The notes below the pieces were generated by a model. That model saw only the letters and a list, made by a program, of their open reading frames with translations. It was not told the origin of the DNA and searched no databases. From Mariannaea sp. PMI_226 (lineage: Eukaryota; Ascomycota; Sordariomycetes; Hypocreales; Nectriaceae), in contig JANFOG010000011.1 in the NCBI GenBank assembly GCA_024336345.1, forward strand, positions 1 through 64,000: DNA of 64,000 bases, in the 5' to 3' direction. How positions within the stretch are numbered: position 1 is the first letter of the stretch; each line of letters opens with the position of its first letter. Both the position numbers and the translations under genes were made by a program. This document shows positions 1 to 13,036 of the stretch, in pieces.

Positions 1-3000
1 AAAATTGCTAATTCTTTAAGATAATATTATTAATATTTAAATAACTTAATTATAGCCATTAGTTCTTAATTTAATATTTTATAATTAAATTTAGGTCTTT
101 TAAATTTATAAAATTAGAATATAATTAGGTAATAATAGCCTTTATTATTTAGTTATAATAGAATTTTTATTATAATAAATTTGGATATATTTCTTTTTAT
201 TTAAATAGGTAGAATAGGGTTAAAGTGGTAAAATAAAGGTATTTACTAAAAGGTAGCAATTAGCTTTTAAAATGTTTGCCTTTTGCTATTATTTAGTAAT
301 ATTAAGCTAGCCTTTTTTTTATTTATGCTCTTTTTAAGCAATATATATAGGGGAGTGGCAATTTTAGAATAATTAAAAATAAAGTAATAATAGAAATTAT
401 AGAACCTAAGGAATATTTATATCTTTTAGAATAATATTAATTTTTTCTATTTTATTATTATCTTTATTTAATTAGAATTTATTAAAACCCTATCAATAAA
501 TAGAAAAAACCCTAAAAATTCTATCTCTTTTTAATAGAAAGTGTATTTTAATAGTTTTATAAATAGCTTTGCCTTCTATATATAATCTAAGATTTTCTTA
601 AGGTATTTTATATATAATTTTCAATTCTTTAAGAAGATAAGAATATTATTTAAATAGATAATATAGATAGTATTTATTAGGCCTTATAGGGCTTAGTGGA
701 TATAGCTTTAGAAGGTAGTAGGTATATTAATTAGGCCAAAAGGCATAATTAAATACTTAAAGTAATTATATTATATATAAAATATTATCTTTTATTTATT
801 TTTTTTTAATATAAATATAATAATAAACTTTTTTAATATTAATCTTAAAGAAATATCTTATATTTTATATATAGTCTATAATCTCTAAAATTAGGGGTAA
901 AGAATACCAATTCTTCTTTATAATCTTATTAAGACCCTAATAGTCTATATATAATCTAAGGCTTCTATCTTTCTTAAGGATAAATAAAATAGGGGCCCCT
1001 ATTAGATTTTTAAAAGTTTAAATCCTCTCTTTAGTTAGGTTTTTTTATAAATATTTTTATAATTCTTTAAGCTCTATTTAGAATAATGGATAAATTAGGC
1101 TATATAGTGGGTTCTAATTGGGTATTAGGTTTATTATATAATTGGTTATCTTATGGGGCGGTAGTATATTTATATTTTGGTTATTAAAGATATTAAGGAA
1201 GTTATATAATTTAGATAGTATATTTATAATTTAGGGGCTTTTCTCCTTTTCTTTACTTAATAATAAATAGCCTTTAGGTATTAGTATAATTGCTAAGGCT
1301 TTTGCATTATTTTGGTAGAGGTATATAAGCTTATATAAAAATAATATTTTTATTATTTTCTATATTTATTTAAACTATTATTATTCTTTATGTAGATTAA
1401 ATATAATATATTTATTTATTAATATTATATTTAATAAAAGAATAGGGATTCCCCTAGGATTTAGGTTTATTTTAATATTAATATATAATTATATAAATAT
1501 ATATTCCTATCCTTTAAAGTTTATTATAATAATAAAAATCTACTAATTTTATTAGAGCTTAAGTGATATTTCCCTTATAATTATAAGCTTAAATTACTTT
1601 ATAATAATAGGCTTAAGACCTAATTGGATTATAAATCTCTTGCTAATAAGATTGATTATAATATAAAAGTTAAAATATATTTATACTTTAGTGGGGTTTT
1701 AGCCTTATATTATAATTATTATTATAAAGTAAGATTTAATATAAATAGGCCTTATTATAATAATAATAATAAGGGGCTTTATTATTGCCACTATCTATTT
1801 CCCTAATATATATTGTTTATAGGCTATTTTAGTGTTTTATAATCTTTATTAATATGCTCTTATTTTCTATAATTATAATAGGTAATTAGGGTTTTATTAA
1901 TTATTATAATATAGGTTTTATATAGATTGTTCTTTTTAGTTTATAGATATAAGAGGGTATTTTTATAGAAAGGGCTTTAATTTTTTATTGAATTGTTAAT
2001 AATTGATTGTAAATATTTAATTATTAATAGTATTAAGGATTCTAATTTGTATTTCTTCTGCTTTTATATAGAGTCCTAGAAATATATAATTAATATAACC
2101 ATTTTAGCTTTTGTTTTTAATAATTAGATTAATTATATTATTATATAATCTTAAAGGGCAAATTGCAATTTTATAAAATAAAAAAAAAATCTCTTCTTTT
2201 TAATATATTTTAGGAATTATTTTTTTAGAAAATTAAGATATTTATAAAACTTCTATAAGGATTGGTAGTCTCTTTAATATGCTATTTTTAATTACTATAT
2301 TATAAGAGGTTTATAATTAATTATATCCTTAAATAATATAAATATCTATTCCTCAAAGATAGTTTAATTATCTTTAGCCTTTTATTAGGCTTCTTTTTCT
2401 ATTTTCTTTAAATATTAGTCCCATTTTATTTTACCTTTCTAATCTAGATAATCTAATATTAATAAGATTTTTTTAAAATTATATTTATAATATTTTCTAA
2501 TTTCTTAAAATACTTTATATAAATCCCTTAGCTAATTATTATGCCTCTAGATTATAATTAGTAATATAAATTTAGGGATATTCCGGACTCTAATTTCTCC
2601 ATTATTATTAAAGGATAAACTCTTTAATCTTTATTTATATTTCCCCTACAATTTACTTTATTTTTTTAGATAACCCTAAGAGATAATTGCTAAAAGTTCC
2701 ACTTTATATACTTATAGCTTTTATAATTCCTTTAATTAAATAATTTACTTTTAAATTGCCACCCCTTTATCTTCTAAAAATAAGATAACCAATTTATTTA
2801 TATTAACCTTACTTTTGGGTATATTATTAGTCCTCATGAGGATATCTTCACTTTCCATTTAGGTTTTAGCCTAATTTATTAACTTCCTTAATTTAGGTCC
2901 TATTTTATATTTAAATAATTATAATAAAAGCTTTAGAATTGTAATATAATTATAATTATAAGGTAGCTAGATAAGCTAAGATAATCCCTTATCTTTATAT

Positions 3001-3075
3001 TTAAGATTAAAGCTTGTAGCGTTAAGGATTTTACTATTTTTATATTAATATAAGGGGTTATTATAATGAAATTGT
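1..3075 (-). mobile_element. RIP-degraded Ty3/gypsy-type retrotransposon (pol remnant)
   Basis: The minus strand retains the order of a gypsy polyprotein. A protease-like stretch (LISKRFIIQLGLKP) lies near 1.55-1.7 kb. Reverse-transcriptase blocks run from about 1040 down to 560: a GAPILF..KKD..LR..IDY..LNKI block, then IMPFGLINIPTTF, then IIYLNNILIF. The last corresponds to the family's YLDD catalytic box, with both Asp codons read as Asn, as G-to-A changes would produce. Stops and frameshifts are everywhere, so nothing is expressible. RNase H and integrase would lie beyond the left edge. LTRs were not identified. The right limit is approximate and is set where coding resemblance ends. Family assignment is fairly secure from the RT block order; the subfamily cannot be called. 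Confidence 0.72.
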
Positions 3076-3115
3076 AGCTAAACCTTAGCGAATGGGCGGT
3101 AACCCATTTGGCCTT
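3076..3115. other. GC islet with short inverted repeat inside the AT-rich block
   Basis: About 35 bases here keep a normal G+C content and two CpG dinucleotides, in contrast to kilobases of almost pure A/T on either side. The core AATGGG-CGGT-AACCCATT contains a 6-bp inverted repeat. It sits where the retrotransposon remnant gives way to the featureless AT tract, so it may mark an element end or LTR edge. That placement is inference. Confidence 0.4.
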
Positions 3116-4322
3116 ATTATATTATATAAAATTAATAAAAAAATAATAAATTATATTATTATTTTTATTTTAAATATAAAATATAATATATTTAAATTTT
3201 ATATTTATTATAAGTTTAATATAAATATAATAAAAATATAATAAATTTAAATTAAAAGAGAATTAAATAAAATATAAATAAGATTAGAAATATTTTAATT
3301 TTTTTTATAAAAAAGAAAAATTAATATATTTAAAAAAAACCCTTATAAAAAAGGAAAAAAACCAATTTATATATATAATTCTATTTTTAGCCTAATATTA
3401 TTATATTACCTACACTTATCCTATTTATCTCTATTTCTCTATATAATTAAAGCTAATATAATTAGCTTTAATCTCTTTTATACTTTCTTTTCTTTTTTTC
3501 TTTTCTTTCTCTTAATTTCTTTTTATTATTATTTATAATTCTTTAGATTTAACTAATTTAATTAAAATTAGGCTTATTATAATAATAAATTATTTAAAAA
3601 TAATATAAAAATACTTTAAAGTATTTATTATATAATATATTTTATTAATTAATTTAATAAGTTAATTAAATAAAGATCTTATAATAATAATTATAAAGAT
3701 AATATTAATATATATTTTAGATATTTAATTTTTAATATTAATAATAATATTTTTAAATCTTTAGAATTTATTTTTTTAAAATTATAATTAATATTAAAAA
3801 TCTATAATAAAATAATATTAAATTTATAATTATTTCTTTTTATTAAAAATAATTATTAATATTTATATTAAAGCTTTTATAATAAATAATAAGGAAATCT
3901 AGATTTTAATAAATAAATATAAATAATATATTTATTAATTATTATATTTTTAATTTATTAATATTATAAATTTAATAACATATTAAAAAGGAAATTTATT
4001 ATATTAATTTTAATGAAAATTAATTATTTTATTATAATCTATTTATATAATATATATAAAATAAAGAAGATTATATATTTAATTTATATAAATAATAAAT
4101 TAAGCTTTTATAAAGATAATATTTTTAATATTTATTCTTTTTTTTTATAAATAAATTAATAATATATAAACTAAAGGAATAAAATTAATATATATAAAAA
4201 ATCTTTAATATTATAATCCTTATTATTATTTAAGGGGATAAAATTAAGCTTATAATAAGAATTATTTTAAAATATTAATAATATTATAATAAGAGAAAAA
4301 TAAAAAAGAAATAGAATCTATA

Positions 4323-4323
<1 letters not shown>

Positions 4324-4391
<68 letters not shown>
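4324..4391. repeat. (ATT)n microsatellite
   Basis: About 22 uninterrupted copies of the trinucleotide TTA/ATT lie within the AT-rich tract. It is a simple-sequence repeat with no gene in it. Confidence 0.95.
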
Positions 4392-6486
4392 TTTATAAAT
4401 AAAATTAAATTAATAAAAAATAGAATTAATAAAAAATACAATTAATAAATAAAATTAAAAGATATTTTATAAAATAATTAAATTAATATAATAAATTTAA
4501 ATAAAAAATAAGATAATTAATATATAAAATTTTAAAAAAAATAAAAAAATAAAAAAATAAAAAAAAAATAATTAATAATTAATATTTTAAATAATAATAA
4601 ATTAATTTAATTATTAAATAAATAAAATTTATATTAAACTTATTTATAAAAAATTAAAAAAATATAAAATAAATAAAAAAATAAAAACATAATATAAAAA
4701 ATATTAAACCTAATATAAATATATAATAAATATATAATATTATTAAATAAAAAAAATACTAAATTTTTATTAATACATTAATTTTAAAATAATATATAAT
4801 TTTAATTTTAATTATAAAATAAAATTTAAATTTATAAAATTAATATAAAGAATTTATATTAAGCTTATTTAAAAAAAAAAGATTTTATTAATTTTATTTA
4901 ATATAATTTTCTTATTATTTATATAATATAAAAAACTATTTATTTATATAAATTTATAAAATATTATTAATTATAATTATATTAATTTAATTTATAATTT
5001 AATTTCTTTTTTAAATATTAAATATAATAAAAAAAATAATATATAAATATATAAAGATTTAAATTATAAAATAAATATAAATATAATTAAATTTATTAAA
5101 ATATAATAATAAAATATAAAAAATATTTTTAAAATTATTAAAATTATTTTATTTAATAATTTTATTATTTATTATAATAAAAATAAATATATTAATAAAA
5201 AAATAAATTTAAAAAGATAATAAATTATAATAAAAGGCTTTATTAATATAATAATTAATCTTAAAAGCTTTAGCTTTATTATTATTAAATATTTAATTTT
5301 AATAATTATTTAAAAATTTATTATAATAAAATAAAATTATTAAAATAAAAAAAAGCTTTTAATAAAAAAATATTTAAAAAATAATATAATTAAATTTCTT
5401 TTATTTAGATTTAAATACTTTTTATATAAAAAAATTTTTTTAATTAAATAAATAAAAATATTTATTAAAAAAATATTAATTTATATATTAAATTAATTTA
5501 TAATAATATTATTAATAAAAATAATCTTATTTTTTAATTTAATTTAATATAATAATTAAAAAAAAAAGCTTATAATTAATAAATAAATATATTATTTTAA
5601 AAAAAATATAATTAATAAAAAAGATTTAAAATTAAATATATATATTATAAATAATATTTAATATTAATTTAATTAAATTAATAAAAAGATTTAAAATAAT
5701 ATAATATATTAAAAAAGATATTTTAATTAATTAAAATATTATTTATAATATAATTATTAATTTTATTTAAAAAATAATAATTAAATAAAAAAAAATATGA
5801 TTATTATTTATTATATATATATTTATTAATTATATTATATTTTAAATAAATTATAATTAATATTTTAATATTAAAATTTAATAGTTATTATAATAATTTA
5901 AATATAAATATTTATTTTTAACATAGTTTTTTTTTAAAATTTTATAAATTATTTTTATATTTATTTATTTTAAATATTTTATATTTAATTTAAATTCTTT
6001 TTATATTTATTTATAAAATTAAGAACTTTTTAAATTATTTATATTTTTTTAAATAAATATATATATATTTTAATAAATTAATAAAAATAATTTATATTTT
6101 TATTTATATTATTTAATAAATATTAAATTAAAATATTTTAAATAAAATATAATTTTATAATATTTTTTAAATATTTTTTATATTAATATTAATTTATTTT
6201 AATAATAAAAATTATAATAATTTATATAATTATTTATTAATATTTTTATTTATTAATAATATTTAATTATTTTTTTATTCTTTAAATTTAAAATAATTAT
6301 AAATTATATAATTAAATTTATTATAATTTTATTATTTAATTTTAATTATATTTTATTTTTTTATTATTTTAATTTTATAAATTTTTTAATTAATATTATA
6401 TAAAATATTTATTTATTATTTAGCTTCTTTATTAATATTATATTATAATTAATTATAATAATTAATTTTTTTTATATTTATTATTA

Positions 6487-6620
6487 TTAATATTTTTATA
6501 TTATTATTATTATTTTTATAATATTATTATTATTTTTATAAATATTATTATTTTTATAAATATTATTATTTTTATAAATATTATTATTTTTATAAATATT
6601 ATTATTTTTATAAATATTAT
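6487..6620. repeat. Tandem repeat of an 18-bp AT-only unit
   Basis: A unit close to ATTATTATTTTTATAAAT recurs head to tail. The first two units are slightly longer variants and about five 18-bp copies follow. It contains no G or C and probably arose by slippage within the AT-rich block. Confidence 0.85.
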
Positions 6621-8080
6621 TAATTATTAATTTTTATTATTTTATTAATATAATTTTTTAAATATTAACTTTTTTTTTCTTTTATATATTATTTTTAAAA
6701 TTTTCTTTTTTAATATATTAAAAAAAACTTTTTAAATTAAATTTATTTTTAATTAAATAATTTAATAATTAATTAATTAAAAATAATATTATAATTAAAT
6801 ATTAATTTTATTTATTTTATTTTTATAATTCTTTTTTTATTTTTATATAATAAAAAAATTATTATTTTAAAATATTAATAAATTATATTATTAATTATAT
6901 AATATTAATATTTTATTATTTTTTTTATATATATTTATTAATATATTATTTAAAAATTTTAAATTTTATTTTTAAAATATAATTATTAATATTTTATTTT
7001 TTTATAATTAATTAATTATAATTTTATAATTTATTTTCTTTATAATATTTTAATTTTTTATTTATTATTTTAAATATATATTTAAATTCTTTTTATAATA
7101 TTTAAATTAATTTAAAATATTTTTTATTATTTTATATAAATTTATTTATAATAAATTTAATTTAATAAAATTATTATATATTTAATTTTTTTATTTTTAT
7201 ATTAAATAAAAAAAGATTAAAATTTCTTTAGATTTTTATAAAACTTCTTTAAATATATAAATTTAAAAATTTCTTTTAAATTTTTTTAATAATTATAATA
7301 ATAATAAAATTATTAAGATTATTAATTTACTTTTTTTAAAATTTTATTTAATTCTTTTAAATATATATAAAATAAATTATATATTATTTTATTTTAATTA
7401 ATTTAAATTATAATTAAATATTAGCTTATTTTAAAATTTATTTATTTTATTTTTATTTTTATTATATTTAATAAAAGTTAATTTTAATATAAAAATTAAT
7501 AAATTTAATTCTTTTTTAATTTATTTTATAAATTTAATAATCTCTTTATTTTTTTTTATTTTTATATTAATAAAAACTTTTTTTTAATAATAAAATTTTT
7601 TTTTTAAAAATATTATTATAATAATAATTAATATTATTTAAATTAATAAATTAATTATTTAAATAAAAGATTTTAATATATAATAATTTAATTAATTTTT
7701 AAAAAATAAATTAAATTATAATAAATTTATATTAATAAAATAATTTAAATATTAAATTTAATTATAATAAAAATATTATTTTAAATATTATATTTAATAA
7801 TATATAAATAAATTATAATAATTAAATTATATTAAAAGCTAAATAATTAAATAAATTATTTAATAATAATAATTATAATTTTTATATTAATTATTATTTA
7901 AAATAATAATTATTATTAATAATTTAATTTAATTAATATAAAAAAGTAAATTATATATTAAATAAATATAAATTATAATATAAATTATAATATTAAATAA
8001 TTATTATTTTATTATATAATCTTATTATTAAAAATTAAAATAAAATATATTTAATTTAATAATATTTATATAATTAAAAG

Positions 8081-8701
8081 AAAGCTAGAGAATTAGAAAA
8101 CAGTCCTAACTCTAACTAATTAAGAGGGGAGTAGAATTTCCTTAATGGGAAGGCTAGAGGGAGAGGACGAGGGCGGGCCAAACTGGAGGAAGCTAAAAGA
8201 ACCTCTCGTCACTTCGTTCCTTAAGGCATTATCTAATAGCTATGTTAGGAAGTCGCAATGGCTTAGCTACTGTGCCACTCGTTGGTCGGCACGAGCCACT
8301 CTCGTGGCTTCGATACCTATCAAATATCATTAGCCAGGGTTTGAGAAACCCCTCAATGCTTCGGTGTCTCAATGAGGATGGTCAAGGTGTTGAGTGCTGC
8401 ACGCGACGTTGTACAACAAGTCGTTGAGCATGGCTATCGCACGTGGGCTCGTAGAATGCTAAATCGACATCTCAAGACTGACAACTTTGATCGACAATTC
8501 GTGATCATATCGGTTTGAAAGAAGGGATCGTCAATATCCTCCCTTCACGTGCCGTTGCAACCGGCCGTCATAAATGGGGGAATCAAGGGAGCCGAGAGCT
8601 TAACTGACTATAAATATGGCTTGTTCCTGACGATTATCTGGTTCAGATTGATTTCAACACGCTCTATATCAGTCAATCAACGCCGCCTGATCCTCGACAA
8701 T
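8081..8701. other. AT-island edge and 5' region of the phosphatase gene
   Basis: Composition changes within a few tens of bases near 8090-8150 from almost pure A/T to balanced sequence. No convincing gene is seen; short ORFs here lack any recognisable domain. The segment must contain the promoter and 5' UTR of the downstream histidine phosphatase. A TATAAATA-like box lies at about 8610, some 90 bp before the start codon. Confidence 0.5.
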
Positions 8702-9343
8702 ATGAAGTTCACCGATGTCTTGTTTTTCGCTGTTCTCGCGGCCGCGAAGCCAACTGTTTTCCTCATCCGACATGGAGAGAAGCCTGCTGATGGTGGTGTT
8801 GGTTTGAGCGTTCAGGGCGAGGAGCGGGCTCAGTGCCTCCGCACCGTCTTCGGCCCCGGCTCGGGCTACAACATCGGTTATGTTATGGCTCAAGCCTACA
8901 AGTCTGGTGAGAAACCTTTCATTTTGCTCTTCTCCTTTGTCTTCATAATCCTGACATCATTTTGTCCACTTATAGACGGATCAAGGGACCGACCTTACCT
9001 GACCGTGCTGCCTGTCGCCACAGACCTTGGCCTCAAGGTTGATGTTTCCTGCGACCGTGATGATGAGTCTTGTGTGAAGAAGGTTGTCAATGGATACAAG
9101 GGTTCCGGGAACATTCTATTATGGTACGCATTAGCACCCTTAATCCTAGCTAGAAATCCACTGCTAAGGCTCGACCACCCTAGTTGGGAGCATGACGAGC
9201 TGAACAACATCGCCGAAGAGTTGGGTGCCAAGGACGTCGACAATTACCCCGATGATTCGTACGACCTCATTTGGACAGACCCTTCACCCTACTCAAAGAT
9301 TGTTTCTGTAACGTCGGAGAACTGCCCTGGCCTTGATGACTAG
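8702..9343 (+). CDS. Histidine phosphatase superfamily (phosphoglycerate mutase-like) protein
   Basis: Three exons are read: 8702-8906, 8976-9123 and 9184-9343, giving 170 aa. Both introns (69 and 60 bp) are multiples of three and stop-free, so the genomic frame stays open through them. Splicing restores the junctions ..YKS-DGSR.. and ..NILL-CWEHD.., which read as one continuous domain. Residues 21-28 (LIRHGEKP) hold the RHG motif whose His24 would carry the phosphate in this superfamily. A WEHDE segment supplies the distal catalytic-site histidine region. The 170-aa length suits the small branch-1 fungal members. The first 15 residues are hydrophobic (VLFFAVLAAA) and could be a short signal peptide or anchor, so the protein may enter the secretory route. 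Substrate is unknown. The start lies only about 600 bp from the RIP-saturated island, yet the gene is intact. Confidence 0.82.
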   Translation: MKFTDVLFFAVLAAAKPTVFLIRHGEKPADGGVGLSVQGEERAQCLRTVFGPGSGYNIGYVMAQAYKSGEKPFILLFSFVFIILTSFCPLIDGSRDRPYLTVLPVATDLGLKVDVSCDRDDESCVKKVVNGYKGSGNILLWYALAPLILARNPLLRLDHPSWEHDELNNIAEELGAKDVDNYPDDSYDLIWTDPSPYSKIVSVTSENCPGLDD

Positions 9344-10686
9344 ACAGGACAATTGTCAAATGGTATGCTGAAAATAAAGGCGTACAGTCTTTTGCTTACA
9401 GCCTTGAGACACCTCGACGTCGTTTAGCGCCAATAGCTAAGTCTTACCTGATGTTGGATGAAAACCCATGCATCTGGTAGATAAATATGAGGATATACGA
9501 CCAAGTTTTCCAGCAAATATATGCCAAAAGATAAGATTGGAAGCATGAACACCTAGGCCTGCGAGATGTTAAAGTAGTACCTGAAGTGTACCTCAAGCAA
9601 GACCAAAACACCTGATCTTTCATCTTTGTGAATTTTTGGTAGCCTTTTGGTTTGTGTGCTAAATCTTTGTTATGTATGTATGAGCAAACCTAGGAACTGA
9701 TTCACCACTCACACCTTGCAAGCTATTGTAAGTTATGGCCTCTATAGTTGAGTGGCATTGTTCTGTGAGTACAGATAACCTACCAGGTCCTCAACATTTT
9801 AGTACTATGCAAACATATGACTCTTATCACCCCCCTTCGTTGCCAAAGGCCTGTTCGAAAACGAAGTCTCAGCCAGAGAGAATTTGTATTCGCGTGATAA
9901 TGGTCAACGGTAACTGGATTCATTTGGCTTCTTTCACAAATTATTCACTATGATCAAGGCCCCCGAAAGAGGGTCAATGAACCAGTGACAACTAGATGCT
10001 GAAAATGACTTCAAGTTTGCTATTGATCCCTAGATTTTGCACCAAACACGGCAGCAATCGAGGGCTTGGGACACTCTTCATTCATCCTCGGCGATAACTA
10101 AAAGTAGTCACCATAGCGATCGAGGTGCAATGTCATACATGAATTGTGGACATGATGCCACAAGGACGAGTGGGCGACTAAAATTAGAAGGGGTACGCTT
10201 CCGTTCTCATGCAGTCCGGTAATATTGAACCGGACAGGGCTCCATAGCCGCCATCCTCCCAACAAGCCCTGCCCAACTGTTTTCTCCTCATGCATAGCCG
10301 CCTTGGCCTGTTCCGGCTCAACAAGCAAAGTCTTGCCAAAAATAATCATAACGATGCTTGATCCCCCACTCTTCACCTGCAAACACTCAGTAGCTCCCAT
10401 GTTCCAAATTACAGCCAACCGCAAGATTTACTATCCTAGACGCAAAGAACATCATGGATCACCGACCTCGCAGGGTTGTGGTCATTGGCAGGGCGGTGTT
10501 AGGCTGTTTAGTTGGTACTGTTGGGCTATGTCGATCATGCCAGAAGTTTTCGAGTCAACCCACTCACATGCGACAGATTCTTTGGCTTGAATAAAAAGGA
10601 CATTGCCCCCTTACTTCTGAGCCGTAACGGTAGCCGGAGTCGAAACCATTCAATCTAATCCCCGGAGAATTTTGATACGAATTGTA
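9344..10686. other. Intergenic region, no confident gene
   Basis: About 1.3 kb lies between the phosphatase and the DUF3176 gene. A 108-codon minus-strand ORF (10424-10098) and a short plus-strand stretch at 10453 reading MDHRPRRVVVIG look weakly protein-like but match nothing I can name. They may be residues of dead genes. The promoter of the DUF3176 gene should lie in the right part. Confidence 0.4.
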
Positions 10687-13036
10687 ATGAAGAGAGGCAG
10701 GTACAATCACGTCGGTGTTGATTTGGAAAACGCCGACGATCGCTCTCTTCGTGGTGACAATATCAACATGTTTTTATCGCCTACGTCGGATGATATGGAC
10801 AACACCGAGCACCCAAGTTCCCACTCCGTTCATACACGGACGATTCCCCCACAAATATCAGCAGTCGGGTCAGTATCATTTTTACTACCCACTCTGCGAC
10901 AACGAGACCACGAAGGCAGCTGCCGAAGTGTTGGACAGCATCCCGAGCCTTTTGATGTTTCACCGGCATCAACCGCCACCATTGGCCTCGAGGCCGAACA
11001 AGAGCATGATGAGCGTGACTTGAGTCAGCACCCAAGAACAACAGCGCCCGTTACTGAGAAGTGTTCAACTCAAAAAGGTTCTAATGCTTCTCCAAGCACC
11101 AAAGAAACCCCAGCACCGAGATCAGTCCTTGAGGTATGGTGGTTGGAACTCACAAGTACGTTATTGGCACTGAGTTGTCTCATGGCGGTTGTTGCGATCC
11201 TTAAAATCTACCAAAATAAGCCTCTCCCCGACTGGCCTGAGATGCTATCCATCAACTCTGTCATTTCAATCTTTAGTGCGTTCTTCAAAGCTGCGTTAAT
11301 AATGCCCATCGCTGAAGGTAGAGTAATCCCATGTTTTTTGCGGTAAATTGATACTTAGCATTAATCCTCAATTAGGAATTGGACAGTTGAAGTGGACATG
11401 GTTTAGCAAATCAAGGAGATTGTCAGACGTGTCCATGTTTGATGAGGCAAGCAGAGGGCCATGGGGTTCTTTATGCTTTCTCATCAAACAGATTCCATAT
11501 ATCAATGAATCGTAAGTAAAAGCATCGTCATAACTCAAATAAATATAAGATATTGACAAAGAACCTGGCAGATTCGTGGCCAGTCTAGGTGCCTTCATCA
11601 CAATTGCCGCCCTTGCCATTGATCCCTTCACGCAATCCCTAGTAGAACACACTGTTTGCCGCCGCCCACTTGGTTTTCAGCAGGCGCAAATTTCTCGCAG
11701 TAACGTCTACTCGACTTACAACACAGACCATCAATACAGAGGCCGTACGGCACAGTCTCATTTGGACTCGTCGATGCAAGTGGCGCTCTACCTGGGTCTC
11801 ATTGACCCCCACAACACCTCATCCCTCCTCAACTTCAACTGTGCGACAGGAAACTGCACTTTTGGATCCGAAGATGGCGGGGCTTTCTTCTCTTCTCTCG
11901 CCATGTGCCACTCGTGTAGCGACATTTCTCATACCCTCTCCGGGAATGGCTCTATCGCCTTGCCCTGGTCGCTGTCATCGTCAGACAATGTATTGGGGAG
12001 TACTGTTGCGCTCTCCTCTGTACCACGTAGCGGCACTCCAATGTTTTTCCAATTCGAGGCTATTATGAGAAACCTGACGGTCGAGGATACTGTAGAAAAG
12101 CGTAATAAGCCATTCGCCGTCCAATGTTCGCTTCAACCATGTGTTAAGACATACAGCGCTGTGGTCAATAACTCAAAATACTCTGAGTTTGAAAAGGATA
12201 AGGGTAGAGCGGCATGGCTTCAACAAGATTCATACAGTCCAGCAATCCCTATAGCCTTTTCGCATGTCGCTAACTCTACCCTCATTGACGGCAAGTGGGA
12301 GGATTGCAAACCTTCTCGCACCGCAAACTCTTCAAGCACTATCAAGATACCCGTGGATCCTAAGACGAAACTGCTTGGCTACAGCTATTTGCAAAAAGTC
12401 CCAGAGTGGGTATACTATCCTCGGGAGTGCGTTTGGTGGGTGGATTTAACATCTTATTTTGCAATGAGTAACGCTCTGGACCGGCTGTTGAGAAACAATG
12501 TGAGCCTCGACTTTGGAGGGGGAGGCTTCGAGAACGTCAATGGGGATGCTTGGATGCTGAAACTCTATGCCAAGGGGCGTGGAAATCTGACAGTTGCAAA
12601 CGATTTAATGGAGGGGTTGGCAGCAGCAATGACGGCTGCGATGCGCAACCGTCCATTTGACGATGTTGCAAGGCAATGGGACAAGAATGGCGATCTAAGC
12701 GTGGCCAATGGCACGTCATATGAGGTAACGACATGTGTGGAGGTGCACTGGCCCTGGATTGTGTATCCGGCAGTGATGCTGGTCCTCCAGCTGGTCTTCT
12801 GCAGCCTCATGGTTCTAGCGTCTCGTAGGACAGGACAAGACGAGCCCAGGGTGCTGGTAGACTGGAAGTCCTCCCCATTGGCGTTCTTGTTCCACGGGCT
12901 GGATGGCCATCTCCATCGGAAGTTGGTCCACATCGATTCTGTGAAAGAAATGGATGAGGTTGCGAAGACCACGAACGTCCAGCTTTGCCAGGTGCATGAT
13001 GGGGATCGGCCTAATTGGCGATTTTGCGAGGGATAA
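10687..13036 (+). CDS. DUF3176 family membrane protein
   Basis: Exons 10687-11317, 11376-11511 and 11572-13036 join in frame (introns of 58 and 60 bp) to give 743 aa. The first ATG of the frame is at 10687. Residues 1-145 are polar and low-complexity. Two hydrophobic helices follow (about 150-175 and 190-215, the WWLELTSTLLALSCLMAVVA region). The segment split by the introns reads GQLKWTWF..RPL.DVSMFDEASRGPWGSL-like, the hallmark of fungal DUF3176, and a further helix (FITIAALAIDPF) follows. A large region with many cysteines and N-glycosylation sequons (CATGNCTF, NNS, NGS) looks extracellular. A C-terminal helix (WIVYPAVMLVLQLVFCSLMVL) precedes a cytosolic tail with a PLAFLFHGL motif. The function of the family is unknown. 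Length and layout are typical, and the gene appears intact despite AT-rich DNA immediately downstream. Confidence 0.85.

Larger units (their letters stand above)
3116..8080. repeat. Extremely AT-rich, RIP-saturated tract
   Basis: Nearly 5 kb consists almost wholly of A and T. The rare G and C occur mostly as AG and CT, with CpA/TpG and CpG almost absent, which is the expected end point of RIP acting on CpA. No coding trace survives on either strand. The tract contains an ATT microsatellite and an 18-bp tandem unit, annotated separately. It may be several superimposed dead elements. A centromere-like or subtelomeric AT block is an alternative that the sequence alone cannot exclude. Confidence 0.7.

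Noticed and set aside
6487..6620. CRISPR-like array
   Set aside because: Repeat units are directly adjacent with no spacers and are pure A/T; simple tandem repeat in eukaryotic DNA.
10098..10424. 108-codon minus-strand ORF that looks weakly protein-like (GGWRLWSPVRFNITGL)
   Set aside because: No family recognised, and sequence up- and downstream in all frames is broken. At best a fragment of a dead gene.
10453..10590. Short ORF beginning MDHRPRRVVVIG, reminiscent of a FAD-binding N-terminus
   Set aside because: The glycine motif is not intact (GRAVLG) and nothing downstream resembles an oxidoreductase.
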